Origin: Euryarchaeota archaeon UBA89
Lineage (GTDB): Archaea > Thermoplasmatota > Poseidoniia > Poseidoniales > Thalassarchaeaceae
Assembly: GCA_002495525.1 (NCBI GenBank)
Contig: DAFS01000057.1
Coordinates: 41,285-76,836, forward strand
Direction of reading: 5' to 3'
Length of the DNA: 35,552 nt
Both the position numbers and the translations under genes were made by a program. Below the pieces are notes generated by a model, which worked only from the letters and a program-made list of their open reading frames with translations, was not told the DNA's origin and ran no database searches. Positions 24,909 through 34,193 of the stretch are shown here, in pieces. Positions within the stretch are counted from its first letter, which is position 1. Each line of letters starts with the position of its first letter.

Positions 24909-27437
24909 ATGAGCAACATGGCAGTGCCAAGGCCCGGCGTCCAAGAGAGGATATTATTACACCTCAGGGACTATGTTGAACATGCAGGAAGAGTCGAAGT
25001 ACCATTTGCATTATCACAAATGGGTATTGCTAACTCGGTAGCAATAGCGAGATCAAATGTTCCTAGAGCAATTTCTGGTATGAGGGAACAGGGTCTTCTA
25101 ATAGAAAGACAGGCCCATGTGACAGGAGTTTCCCGTAAGAGAAAAGCGTATTTTCTTACAGATGATGGAATAAAAGTTGCTAATAGCATATGGGAAAAAC
25201 TAAGTACTCAAAATGTGAGACTGAAATTTCCTGATGGGAGTTCAAAAAGTGTACCTTTAATTAATGCTCTTGAGTTGACAGATTTACCATTAAGACATGT
25301 AGATATTTTGAGATATATAGATGACAGTGGCAATTTAGATTTATCAGTTCTTTCAGCAGAATTAATTGAGAGAGATTTATCTAAACATATTGAGAAACAA
25401 TTAGTGACCTCTTTCAATGACTTACCGAGGACTAGAAAATTTTTCGGCAGAGAAAAAGAAGTTGATGACATGGTTAATCTTCTCGAAAAAAGATCTTCTT
25501 CGATATTAGTTCCAGGAATTGCAGGTATTGGAAAAACTGCTCTTGCTGGTAAAATTCTTGAGAGATTCACCCATGAAAGAAATTTACTATATCATCGATG
25601 CCAAGATTGGGAAGGTTCTAGGGCATTCCTAGAGGCTACGGCAGAATGGCAAGCAACGATGGGTAATAATGGTCTTTCAGATTACTTAGCTGCCACACCA
25701 ATACCACAGTCCAATGTTACAATTGATTTAATCCTTGAAGGGCTTAAGAATTCTCCAAGTTTAATAGTAATTGATGATTTGCATAAAGTTGGTGATGAAA
25801 CACTAATTACTATTTTGAGAGGAATAGCGACAAGAATCCCCAGTCTCAATCAAGTAGGTGTAATTATGTTCTCAAGATCTTTTAGAATGGTTGTACCAGA
25901 GAAAGATTCTGAAGGAAAAATACTCACTCTAGTCATGCCTCTTGAAGGTTTAGATAAAGAATCAAGTAAACAGATTCTTTCAGCTATGCCTGATTTGGAC
26001 GCCCCCCAATTCCTTCATATTTATTCACTTTCTAGAGGTCACCCTCTCGTTTTAGAATTGATAAATAGAGGTAGTGTAGGGGGAACTTTCCATGCAACAT
26101 TAGAAACATTTGTCGAGAAAGAAATCTTTAGTAGGTTATCTGGTCCACAAAAGAGACTTCTTGGTGCTATTGCAGTTTTCCGTGAACCAATGCCTCTAAC
26201 TGCATTGAGCGATCTTGATGCAGCGATTGATCTTTTAGATGATTTAGTTGAAAAAGGACTAGCAAGGCAGGCTGACAGCGAAAATTATGATGTTCATGAT
26301 TTAGTTAGAGAATTTTTAGTACTCTCAATGGAACAAAATTTACGTCATGAGTTGCATAACAATGCAGTGAATTGGTACCGAAATCGCAAAGCAAGTCCTA
26401 CTGATAGGATAGAATTTATCCACCATTTACATAATTCTGAACAAATAGAAGAGTTAGCAAAAGTTCTCTCTTTAGAAGGGCCAAATCTGGTACAATCAGG
26501 GCATACAGAACTTTTAGGAATTTTGAGGTCTTTAGATAGGGAAGGTTTCGATTCTATATCGTGGGGAATTGTTAGAGAACTCAGAGGAGATATTCTATCA
26601 ATTCAGGGTCATTGGGATGCTGCAGAGAAAGAATATGATTCAGCAATACCTATAGCGCGTAAAAATAAACAGAACAAGGAATTAGCTAGGTTGTTATCTT
26701 CTAGAGCAGATATTGCTGTTAAAAGAGGCGCAATGGATGACGCACTGGAGTTACATAGGCAGGCATTAGAAATTCAAATTAAGACTAGGGATGCAGTATC
26801 TGCAGCACGTTCTTACAATAACATGGGTTATATTTTTCGTCGCCGAAGAGATAATAGGCACGCCTTAGAAGTATATGGTAACGTTGAAGAATTATTGGAA
26901 TCAGAAAACAATCCTGAATTATGCGATTCAAGAATTCGTCTTGCATCAGCATTTTTAGAGATGGGTGAATTAGATCGTGCTCGTGACCACGCAATGCTAG
27001 CTCATGAAGAAACCAAGGACAATGGTCAAGAAACTCTTCACGCTAGGGCAAGAGCAGTATTAGGAAGATATTATGCGAAAATTAAGGATAATGATTTAGC
27101 AATGTTACATTACTCTGGTGCATTAGAAATTCTATCTGAACAGGCTGACCCTCATAGTGCAGTTGAAGTTGAAATGCTATTAGGTCAAGTATTAAGCGAT
27201 GCGGGTAGAAAAGAGGAAGCCTCTGAACATTATTTAGAAGGACTGGCTCTAGCAGAAGCAAATGATTTCCGACATCTCAAGGGTGAGTTACTTGCCCGTC
27301 TTGGAGAAGTTGAGACCGATCGTTCTCAAAGAATGGAATATCTTCAGAAAGCACTTTCAGTGTTCCGGGAACTTGGTGCAAACGATCGTATGAAGGAAGT
27401 TCAAAATTCTGTCCATAGAGTTGTTATGGGTCATTAA
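24909..27437 (+). CDS. Winged-helix / STAND ATPase / TPR signalling protein
   Basis: The 842-residue cytoplasmic protein has three parts. Residues 8-100 look like a MarR-type winged helix with a recognition-helix region (VPRAISGMREQGLLIER) and a wing (GVSRKRKAYFLTDDG). Residues about 175-480 form a STAND-class NTPase: entry motif KFFGREKEVDDM, Walker A GIAGIGKT (203-210), Walker B LIVIDDLH (285-292), a sensor Arg in SRSF (323), the STAND GxP motif GHPL (377-380), and a following winged helix with an MHD-like VHD (462-464). Residues about 550-840 are TPR-type helical repeats (for example ALELHRQALEIQ). STAND proteins are ligand-triggered switches that oligomerise; this one probably couples a TPR-sensed signal to DNA binding. 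ATG 24909 fits a leaderless mRNA. Its 3' end overlaps the convergent gene by 14 nt. Its target is unknown. Confidence 0.88.
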   Translation: MSNMAVPRPGVQERILLHLRDYVEHAGRVEVPFALSQMGIANSVAIARSNVPRAISGMREQGLLIERQAHVTGVSRKRKAYFLTDDGIKVANSIWEKLSTQNVRLKFPDGSSKSVPLINALELTDLPLRHVDILRYIDDSGNLDLSVLSAELIERDLSKHIEKQLVTSFNDLPRTRKFFGREKEVDDMVNLLEKRSSSILVPGIAGIGKTALAGKILERFTHERNLLYHRCQDWEGSRAFLEATAEWQATMGNNGLSDYLAATPIPQSNVTIDLILEGLKNSPSLIVIDDLHKVGDETLITILRGIATRIPSLNQVGVIMFSRSFRMVVPEKDSEGKILTLVMPLEGLDKESSKQILSAMPDLDAPQFLHIYSLSRGHPLVLELINRGSVGGTFHATLETFVEKEIFSRLSGPQKRLLGAIAVFREPMPLTALSDLDAAIDLLDDLVEKGLARQADSENYDVHDLVREFLVLSMEQNLRHELHNNAVNWYRNRKASPTDRIEFIHHLHNSEQIEELAKVLSLEGPNLVQSGHTELLGILRSLDREGFDSISWGIVRELRGDILSIQGHWDAAEKEYDSAIPIARKNKQNKELARLLSSRADIAVKRGAMDDALELHRQALEIQIKTRDAVSAARSYNNMGYIFRRRRDNRHALEVYGNVEELLESENNPELCDSRIRLASAFLEMGELDRARDHAMLAHEETKDNGQETLHARARAVLGRYYAKIKDNDLAMLHYSGALEILSEQADPHSAVEVEMLLGQVLSDAGRKEEASEHYLEGLALAEANDFRHLKGELLARLGEVETDRSQRMEYLQKALSVFRELGANDRMKEVQNSVHRVVMGH

Positions 27438-28254
27438 TTTCCTTATTTATCCGACTGCTGATTTTTTCACCACCAATCATAATTTTAAATTCAGGGCCTG
27501 ACTGCTCAGAAATGAAAATCATTCCTTTGAATTCATCACCAATTCTCATTAAAACCTCGCTTTCAGCAAGATGTGGTGCATTATTTTTATCTGAAAGATG
27601 ACATAAAACAATCGTTCTAAGTTGAGGATTCATAATCTCGTTCAAAATTTCTGCTGTCTGACTATTGGATAAGTGACCTCCTCTACCAGTAATTCTTCTT
27701 TTTAGCGAATCAGGATAGGGTCCTTGCATTAATTTTTGATGATCATAATTTGCCTCAATTGAAATATGAACACATCCTTTTAGATGCCTTTTTAATTCTA
27801 CAGTAGCCTCTCCTAGATCTGTGACAAATCCTGCTCTATTTCCGTCTCCATTACTTACAATCAATGCAATATTCTCTGCATCATCATGTGGAATTGGTAT
27901 TGGAAGAACACTAATTTCATTATTGATATCTATTCGTTCTAAATTACCAAATGTTTTACAATCTGACATAGGGTTCCAACCCATTTTGATTGCAGTTTCA
28001 ATATTGCAATAAAGATTTGAACCCCATTTTTGTGATGCTTTCAGTGCGGATTTTGAATGGTCTCCATGATGATGAGTGATGAAAATTGCATCGATAGAAC
28101 TTGGTTCAATTTTTATTGTCGTTAGTCTCTTTTCAGTTTGTTTCAATGAGAAACCACAATCAATTAGCACTTTACAACTATCCGATTCTAGTAGAGTGGA
28201 GTTGCCCCTGCTACCTGAACCTAAATGAGTAATCTGTAGCCCCATATCAATCAT
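27424..28254 (-). CDS. Metallo-beta-lactamase-fold hydrolase, YycJ/VicX (WalJ)-like
   Basis: The N-terminal SGSRGNSTLLES and VLIDCGFS elements, the metal motif THHHGDH (His61, His63, Asp65, His66), a third Asp in TDLGEAT (Asp146), and the family-specific block NYDHQKLMQGPYPDSLKRRI followed by GHLSN match the YycJ/WalJ branch. Members are di-metal hydrolases, some reported as DNA exonucleases; the substrate here is not known. No signal peptide, so cytoplasmic. Two starts are possible: ATG 28254, with an AT-rich TATA-like stretch about 27 nt upstream, and ATG 28245, with a GAGATGAT Shine-Dalgarno-like site just before it. The 3' end overlaps the STAND gene by 14 nt in antisense. Confidence 0.9.
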   Translation of the reverse strand: MIDMGLQITHLGSGSRGNSTLLESDSCKVLIDCGFSLKQTEKRLTTIKIEPSSIDAIFITHHHGDHSKSALKASQKWGSNLYCNIETAIKMGWNPMSDCKTFGNLERIDINNEISVLPIPIPHDDAENIALIVSNGDGNRAGFVTDLGEATVELKRHLKGCVHISIEANYDHQKLMQGPYPDSLKRRITGRGGHLSNSQTAEILNEIMNPQLRTIVLCHLSDKNNAPHLAESEVLMRIGDEFKGMIFISEQSGPEFKIMIGGEKISSRINKEINDP

Positions 28255-28431
28255 CTCTTGAGCGTACGTTTAGTCCTTCAATTAATCTGTTTCAATTAAC
28301 AGAAATTTCGATTTTACATACCATTTCTATATCACCAGAATACATCAATCATGTGTATTTGTCCGAACGACGCTCCATCATGGTCATAAATACATGAAAG
28401 TCGCTAAGGGTAGTTAAGACGAGGTGATAGC
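28255..28431. promoter_or_regulatory. 177-nt divergent intergenic region with repeats, TATA and ribosome binding site
   Basis: TTCAATTAA occurs twice in direct orientation (28277-28285 and 28291-28299), and CTGTT/AACAG (28287-28291, 28298-28302) can pair. For the plus-strand gene, ATAAATA (28386-28392) is a TATA candidate and GAGGTGAT (28421-28428) is a strong Shine-Dalgarno site ending 3 nt before the ATG at 28432. No gene is seen inside. Confidence 0.5.
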
Positions 28432-31400
28432 ATGAGGCGTAAACAAACAGCACTCCTAATGACAGTTCTAATCCTTTCAAGTTTAGCCTTCGTTTCTCAA
28501 ACTCGGCCGCAAGCGCCGGTAGAAAATGTCGACCCTGGTGAAGCAGCAGGAGGTGGTCCTCCTGTAACTGATGAAGACGGAGATAAGATACCTGATTTCC
28601 ATGAAGAAATATTATTTGGAGAAGATATTATCATTGACTTAGGGACAGAAATAATTAGTATATCTGGGCTTGATTCAAGAAATGGTACCGATAATATGTC
28701 TGATCATGATAATGATGGTGCCAGTGCTCTTCTTGAGTATTGCTGGCCATATACTTTGGATAGATGTTTTACAGATAGAGTATCGTTAACAGGTAAACCT
28801 GGAGATTTAACTGATTCAGGAATTAGAGAATGGCTCGATCCGAGAGTAGCAGATACTGATGGCGATGGTTTACCAGATGGCTATGAAATTTATATGTGTA
28901 CTGAAGGAGGTCTTGGTTATCTCAATACGACAAATGCATGGACATGTCTTTGGTTCGACCCGTTAGATCCCAGCGATATGTGGGAGGACATTGATAGATG
29001 TGCTGATTTTACATTCGGTTGTGGCGATGGTTTCGATGTAGATCGTAATGGTATAATAGATGATACTGAGAAGTATACCAATACTGAAGAATATCTCTTT
29101 GGCACTCCGGATAATTGGGTTACTGAGAGGGATGGTTTGTGGTGTTTTGGTGAGATTAATCTATTAAATTCTGACTCTTGTCAGAAAATAGTAGAGAGGC
29201 AAACTGGAGATGGATGGCTTGGTAGTGATCCTACTGAATCAGATTCTGATTATTATTCTTGGGCCGAAATTATTTCTGTAGGTTTAGCTGTCCCCGGTGA
29301 TGGAATCCCCGATGGATGGGAAGTGCACTATGGTCTTGACCCAAGGAATGCTAGTGATGCAATAATAGATTCCGATTCTGATGGTTGGGACCTTGATAGA
29401 GATGGATATATTATTCCCGATACTTCTGTAGCAACATCTAGTTGGGGAGAATCATTTAGTAACTATGAAGAGTATATGATATTTTATGACCAAGGAGTTT
29501 CAGTGACTCCAGGCTTAAGAAGTATAGACCTATCAAACTCTGATGATAGTTTCTCTACATACGATCAGTCAACTTCTCCGCAATTAGTTGATGCAGCGGT
29601 ACATACTATTATTTCAGATAATCAGAGAGATAGGTTACTTGTAGGTTCAGAATTTGGAATCACTATTTTAGACCCTTTCAACGATATATCTACTATGATT
29701 GAGTTTCCATCTGGTATAGTTTTGAATTCAATGATGGATTGGTCGGATGGTGATGACGACTATCTGGTATTATTGACTAATAAAGGGATAACAATAGTAG
29801 AAGTACAGAATGGAGTTCCACAAATAGAATCATCGTCTTTTGAGGAATCTGAATCTAGTATTTCTATCGGTTCGATGAATGAGATGGTTGTACTTAGAAC
29901 AGGTAGTGGGAACTTGGACGTAATGATTTTCTCAGGACAAGATGTTTGGACAGCATCGATATCAGGTCAATCGATAAATTCTCTAATCTACCTTGATTCA
30001 ATATCTGAGATTTTATCAAATAATGCAGCTAATGTCAATACTGCATTGCACATGGAGATGAATGGTCGTGGACCTTTACTTCTGATTGGAACTGACGGCG
30101 GATTAATGGCTTGGAATACTACAGATGGTTCTGATTCAGTAGGTACTCCTTGGTGGATTTTCAACAGAGAAAATGCCGAGAATTTTGTTCAAAAAGCAGA
30201 TTTACTTAATGTTTCAAAATCTGCTATAGTTAATATTTTACAACCTGCAGGGCCTAAAGACTCATCAGGAAATTTTGAATTAATCACAGGTGCATGGATT
30301 GGTACATCTGGTGGCTTACATTTGATTGATATTGATAAATTAATTTCAATGCCACTAACAGCTTTTGATTCAGAGAGGATGTGGAATCAGGAAAATTGGC
30401 TATCTGGCTCAAATGATGTCAATTCAATACATACATTCGACAATCAAGTAATTGTCGGTTCTAAAGATGGTACTTGGGTTCTTGAGGGGGGTTATCAGGG
30501 AGTAACTGGAATGTCTGATAATCAAACATTCCTTCCAGGATTGGTTAGTTCATTAACTACATTAGAGTCTTCTGAATCAATTATCTTGTTTGCAGGTATT
30601 TCTCCTGGAAATTACATGAATATAATGCCAATTGACCCACAGTCAACTGATTCAGATCTTGATGGGATGCCTGATGGTTGGGAATTTATTCATGGTCTCG
30701 ATCCAACCGATCCATACGATAGAGATAGAGATGCAGATGCAGATGGAATTTTTTATGATCCTGAGTTCGGTGAGGGAATTGACAGGAGTTGGACCAATCT
30801 AGATGAATTCAGATTTATAACTAACTCTGAAAATGGTTTCAATGGAACGGATCCCAGAAATACTGATACTGACGGAGATGGACTCACAGATGGTGAAGAA
30901 TATTGGGGATGGTTTACAGAATCTACTAACTTTGATTGCCATTACTTAAATCAGGAATATATTTGTGATGAAGGAACTGGTTCTGAAGCGTTATCAGTTC
31001 ATCTTGAGGGATGGCTGGGTTCTGGAGCTGGCGGAGGAACCGATGGCCCTACTGATCCAACTGATACCGACTCTGATGGCGATGGTATGCCAGATGGATG
31101 GGAAATTGAGAATCGAAGATGGATTGGAGATGTTTACAATGGAGGTAATTTATGGACATTAGACCCAAGAAATCCCAATGATGCTGACGAGGACGCAGAT
31201 AACGATGGGCTTTCTAATCTATGTGAATATAAGTGGTCAAATTTACTTCAATCGGTAATTAATGAAGGTTTACCCTCTCACGGTGAAAGTTCAGATGCTG
31301 CACTAAATTGGACCGCAACAGATCCAAACAATGTCGATTCTGACGGAGATACATTACCAGACGGTTGGGAAGCAAGATACTCTTGCTCTTGGTCTGTTGA

Positions 31401-34152
31401 TGCAGCTGGATTGAATCCATTGAATGGGTCTGATTCTTTGAATAACCCTGATGGAGATGGATATGATGTCAATCATAATGGTATCTTAGAACTCGAAGAG
31501 AGACTTGTAAATTGGATGGAATTCCATTTGAAATCTGAAATAATCTTTTCTGACAGTACTGACAATGGAATCCCATTCCCTGAGAATTTCACTACATTAT
31601 TGTTCAATGATACATGGGAAGATTTTGCTGGTGGTTCATTTGGTAAGTATGCTAGTAATTCTTACAATAATCTAATCAATGCTACTTCAGATATAGATCT
31701 TGGTTCTGGGAATCCACTCAGTTCAGATTCAGATCAAGACGGAATGCCTGATGGCTGGGAGATTTTCCATGCTAGGTGGAGTCTTTTCGATAGTGCTTGG
31801 ACTCTCAATCCAGTCAATGAAAATGATCGTATTGGCGACCCAGATGGAGATGGAATGAATAATTGGGAAGAATACAATGTAATCTCTAGTAATTTTTCAG
31901 AGATAGATTCTCTAATTACTGTTCCACAATTCTATCTTCTTTACTTTGGAGGGGAATATCTTCCTAACCCTTGGTTATCTGCGGAATCATCCAGTTCCTT
32001 TGGTTCATTTTTATCACCTGAACAAATAAATCTAACCGGCTTTACTGCAGACCCTAATAATCCCGATACAGACTCTGATGGTTTACTTGATGGTATGGAA
32101 TTAATTTTTACAAGATGGAACTCAACAGATGAAGTTTGGACCCTAAATCCTCTTGTTCCAAATGACGGTAATTATGACTCAGATAATGACGGCATCTCAG
32201 ATCAAATAGAACTAAATTTAACATTAAATAATCCATTTAATGGAGGACTTTCTCCTCCTGATGCCCCTCGACTTTGGGAAGAAGCAGAATATCTTGACCC
32301 CTCCGAGGCTGAAAATAGAGTATACAGGATTTTATTCAATAAAGAAGGAAGAGCTCAACTTGCACTTCAGCAGTTTACAGATTGGCAAGGCGGAGCTACT
32401 GCAAAACCTCTATTACAAGCATTATTCGGTGTTTCAGACCCTACTACTCAAGATACAGATAGAGATGGAATGAGTGATGGTTACGAATATTGGTTCACTG
32501 AATGGAATCTTGAAGATAATCGATGGGAGATGAATCTTCTTACTGGAACTGATATTTCTGTCGATAGTGATGATGATTCATATGATTGTAATGGAGATGG
32601 AATAATATCTCCATCTGAATCTTTTGATAATTTGGCTGAGTTTGAGTCCAGAGTATACGGTAAAAAATTAGCAATAGACAGTATCCCTAATGGAACAGGC
32701 TTAGTTTCATATGGTGCAGACACAATAAATGCATATATGGATGAAGAATCAATGAGCTATTCTTTAGCTTTGAGTCAATTATATGTTACGTTCTCTACAA
32801 AATCTATTCCATCTTTCGAGAAATCTGGATTGATTAATCAAATTAATCCAGATAACTTCAATATTAGTTTGGCTGGAATTAGTGATCCTACCGATTCAGA
32901 TTCTGATAGGGATGGGATGCCTGATGGCTGGGAATATTGTTTCTCAATCTATGGGCAATTCTTACCTGTTAACGACTATAGGTGGTCAATGAATCCAATA
33001 AATCCACTTGATGTAAATTATGATCCTGATGAAGATGGTTGGTACGATAGGCAATGGGAAGATGCCCCCGCAATTCAAGGGAAATGGGAAAACAGGCAAT
33101 TTACTTCCGCAAATGTAGAAGATCAAATTAGTAATGGGCTCGTTCCTCTGTTCTTTAGCAACATTATGGAATATGAAAATGGAACATTGCCTTTAGATTC
33201 TGATTCAGACGATGACTCTATGGTTATGAAACCAGTATTCACTAATGGGGAAGTCACAGATTACATTCAAGATATGAATCTAAGTGATGGTAGAGAAGTT
33301 TTCAAATACGGTACTAATCCTTTAGATAACGATACAGATGGAGATATGATGCCTGATTTCTATGAATATTATAGAGGTTGGAACGAAACGAATGACAACT
33401 GGTCATCTTATCTTAAAATTCAAGTTCAATGGGAACAGATTTCTGCAAATAATTTGAAACCAGTTCAGATTTCTAATAATGTAATTTCAAGACCGGTTCT
33501 GAATTGGGTATGGTTCACGCATGATGCAACAGATGCGAATGATGCAGGTCAGGACGCAGACAATGATGGTGGATGGGACTGTTCTGGAGGAAATTGTGTC
33601 TATCAACCGTACAATAATTTCCAAGAGTATTATGGAGTTGTCAACGCTTCATTATCTTCACCTACATTGGTACGGCAATCTTTGCTGAATGACTGTTCTG
33701 GAAATTATGTAGAAGAATGGTGGCAACTTAGAGAATCTTTGTTAGGCACTTGCTCAGGATCGTCTGCTCTAACTTCAAATTATTTTAGAATGTATAAGAT
33801 AAATAATAACGATCAACTCTTTGCTTTGATAGTCGATGATAATGATTTAGATTATCAGTATTTAGATACTTCTGACGATGAAAATCTGTGTAATGGCGGT
33901 TGGGCCGACTCCTATCAGAGGTTTGCAGGAGATCAGTACCATTTCCCAAATATTGGACTCGGTGAATATGTATACGGATGGTGGATTTTAGATATTGATG
34001 GTGATCAGATAGCAGATGGTACCGATCCAACCAAATGGGATACCGATGGAGATTGGCTAAATGACTTCTTTGAAATTGAAGATGACATGTTAGATGGTGT
34101 TCGTGGTAATAGTGCATCACCAATTAGATATGATGACAGAACTACTACATGA
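28432..34152 (+). CDS. Giant TSP3 repeat surface protein with a beta-propeller-like insert
   Basis: The 1906-residue protein has an N-terminal signal (residues 1-22, basic start then a hydrophobic core). TSP3-like Ca-binding repeats begin at about 45 and run to the end, with units such as DSDLDGMPDGWE and DTDSDGDGMPDGWE. Many units form a larger composite: a D-x-D-x-DGMPDGWE segment, 20-40 residues with conserved Trp, then NPxNxxD followed by DxDxDGxxNxxE. Residues about 385-735 (nt 29584-30636) lack Asp repeats and show recurring blade-like strands (RLLVGSEFGITILD, LLLIGTDGGLMAWN, AWIGTSGGLHLID, VIVGSKDGTWVLE), typical of beta-propellers. There is no C-terminal membrane helix. Many sequons suggest it is an AglB substrate. 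A surface adhesin or structural filament is the likely role; the ligand is unknown. Confidence 0.9.
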   Translation: MRRKQTALLMTVLILSSLAFVSQTRPQAPVENVDPGEAAGGGPPVTDEDGDKIPDFHEEILFGEDIIIDLGTEIISISGLDSRNGTDNMSDHDNDGASALLEYCWPYTLDRCFTDRVSLTGKPGDLTDSGIREWLDPRVADTDGDGLPDGYEIYMCTEGGLGYLNTTNAWTCLWFDPLDPSDMWEDIDRCADFTFGCGDGFDVDRNGIIDDTEKYTNTEEYLFGTPDNWVTERDGLWCFGEINLLNSDSCQKIVERQTGDGWLGSDPTESDSDYYSWAEIISVGLAVPGDGIPDGWEVHYGLDPRNASDAIIDSDSDGWDLDRDGYIIPDTSVATSSWGESFSNYEEYMIFYDQGVSVTPGLRSIDLSNSDDSFSTYDQSTSPQLVDAAVHTIISDNQRDRLLVGSEFGITILDPFNDISTMIEFPSGIVLNSMMDWSDGDDDYLVLLTNKGITIVEVQNGVPQIESSSFEESESSISIGSMNEMVVLRTGSGNLDVMIFSGQDVWTASISGQSINSLIYLDSISEILSNNAANVNTALHMEMNGRGPLLLIGTDGGLMAWNTTDGSDSVGTPWWIFNRENAENFVQKADLLNVSKSAIVNILQPAGPKDSSGNFELITGAWIGTSGGLHLIDIDKLISMPLTAFDSERMWNQENWLSGSNDVNSIHTFDNQVIVGSKDGTWVLEGGYQGVTGMSDNQTFLPGLVSSLTTLESSESIILFAGISPGNYMNIMPIDPQSTDSDLDGMPDGWEFIHGLDPTDPYDRDRDADADGIFYDPEFGEGIDRSWTNLDEFRFITNSENGFNGTDPRNTDTDGDGLTDGEEYWGWFTESTNFDCHYLNQEYICDEGTGSEALSVHLEGWLGSGAGGGTDGPTDPTDTDSDGDGMPDGWEIENRRWIGDVYNGGNLWTLDPRNPNDADEDADNDGLSNLCEYKWSNLLQSVINEGLPSHGESSDAALNWTATDPNNVDSDGDTLPDGWEARYSCSWSVDAAGLNPLNGSDSLNNPDGDGYDVNHNGILELEERLVNWMEFHLKSEIIFSDSTDNGIPFPENFTTLLFNDTWEDFAGGSFGKYASNSYNNLINATSDIDLGSGNPLSSDSDQDGMPDGWEIFHARWSLFDSAWTLNPVNENDRIGDPDGDGMNNWEEYNVISSNFSEIDSLITVPQFYLLYFGGEYLPNPWLSAESSSSFGSFLSPEQINLTGFTADPNNPDTDSDGLLDGMELIFTRWNSTDEVWTLNPLVPNDGNYDSDNDGISDQIELNLTLNNPFNGGLSPPDAPRLWEEAEYLDPSEAENRVYRILFNKEGRAQLALQQFTDWQGGATAKPLLQALFGVSDPTTQDTDRDGMSDGYEYWFTEWNLEDNRWEMNLLTGTDISVDSDDDSYDCNGDGIISPSESFDNLAEFESRVYGKKLAIDSIPNGTGLVSYGADTINAYMDEESMSYSLALSQLYVTFSTKSIPSFEKSGLINQINPDNFNISLAGISDPTDSDSDRDGMPDGWEYCFSIYGQFLPVNDYRWSMNPINPLDVNYDPDEDGWYDRQWEDAPAIQGKWENRQFTSANVEDQISNGLVPLFFSNIMEYENGTLPLDSDSDDDSMVMKPVFTNGEVTDYIQDMNLSDGREVFKYGTNPLDNDTDGDMMPDFYEYYRGWNETNDNWSSYLKIQVQWEQISANNLKPVQISNNVISRPVLNWVWFTHDATDANDAGQDADNDGGWDCSGGNCVYQPYNNFQEYYGVVNASLSSPTLVRQSLLNDCSGNYVEEWWQLRESLLGTCSGSSALTSNYFRMYKINNNDQLFALIVDDNDLDYQYLDTSDDENLCNGGWADSYQRFAGDQYHFPNIGLGEYVYGWWILDIDGDQIADGTDPTKWDTDGDWLNDFFEIEDDMLDGVRGNSASPIRYDDRTTT

Positions 34153-34193
34153 TATTCATTGCATTAATTTGCTGATGTACTTTCGGTTAACTC

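Noticed and set aside
24909..27437. Avs-type anti-phage defence protein
   Set aside because: The STAND core fits, but there is no effector domain and no defence-gene neighbour. The N-terminal winged helix favours transcriptional control.
28432..34152. CRISPR-like or DNA-level tandem repeats in the TSP3 gene
   Set aside because: The recurrence is at the protein level; DNA copies differ and spacing is irregular, and the frame is open throughout.
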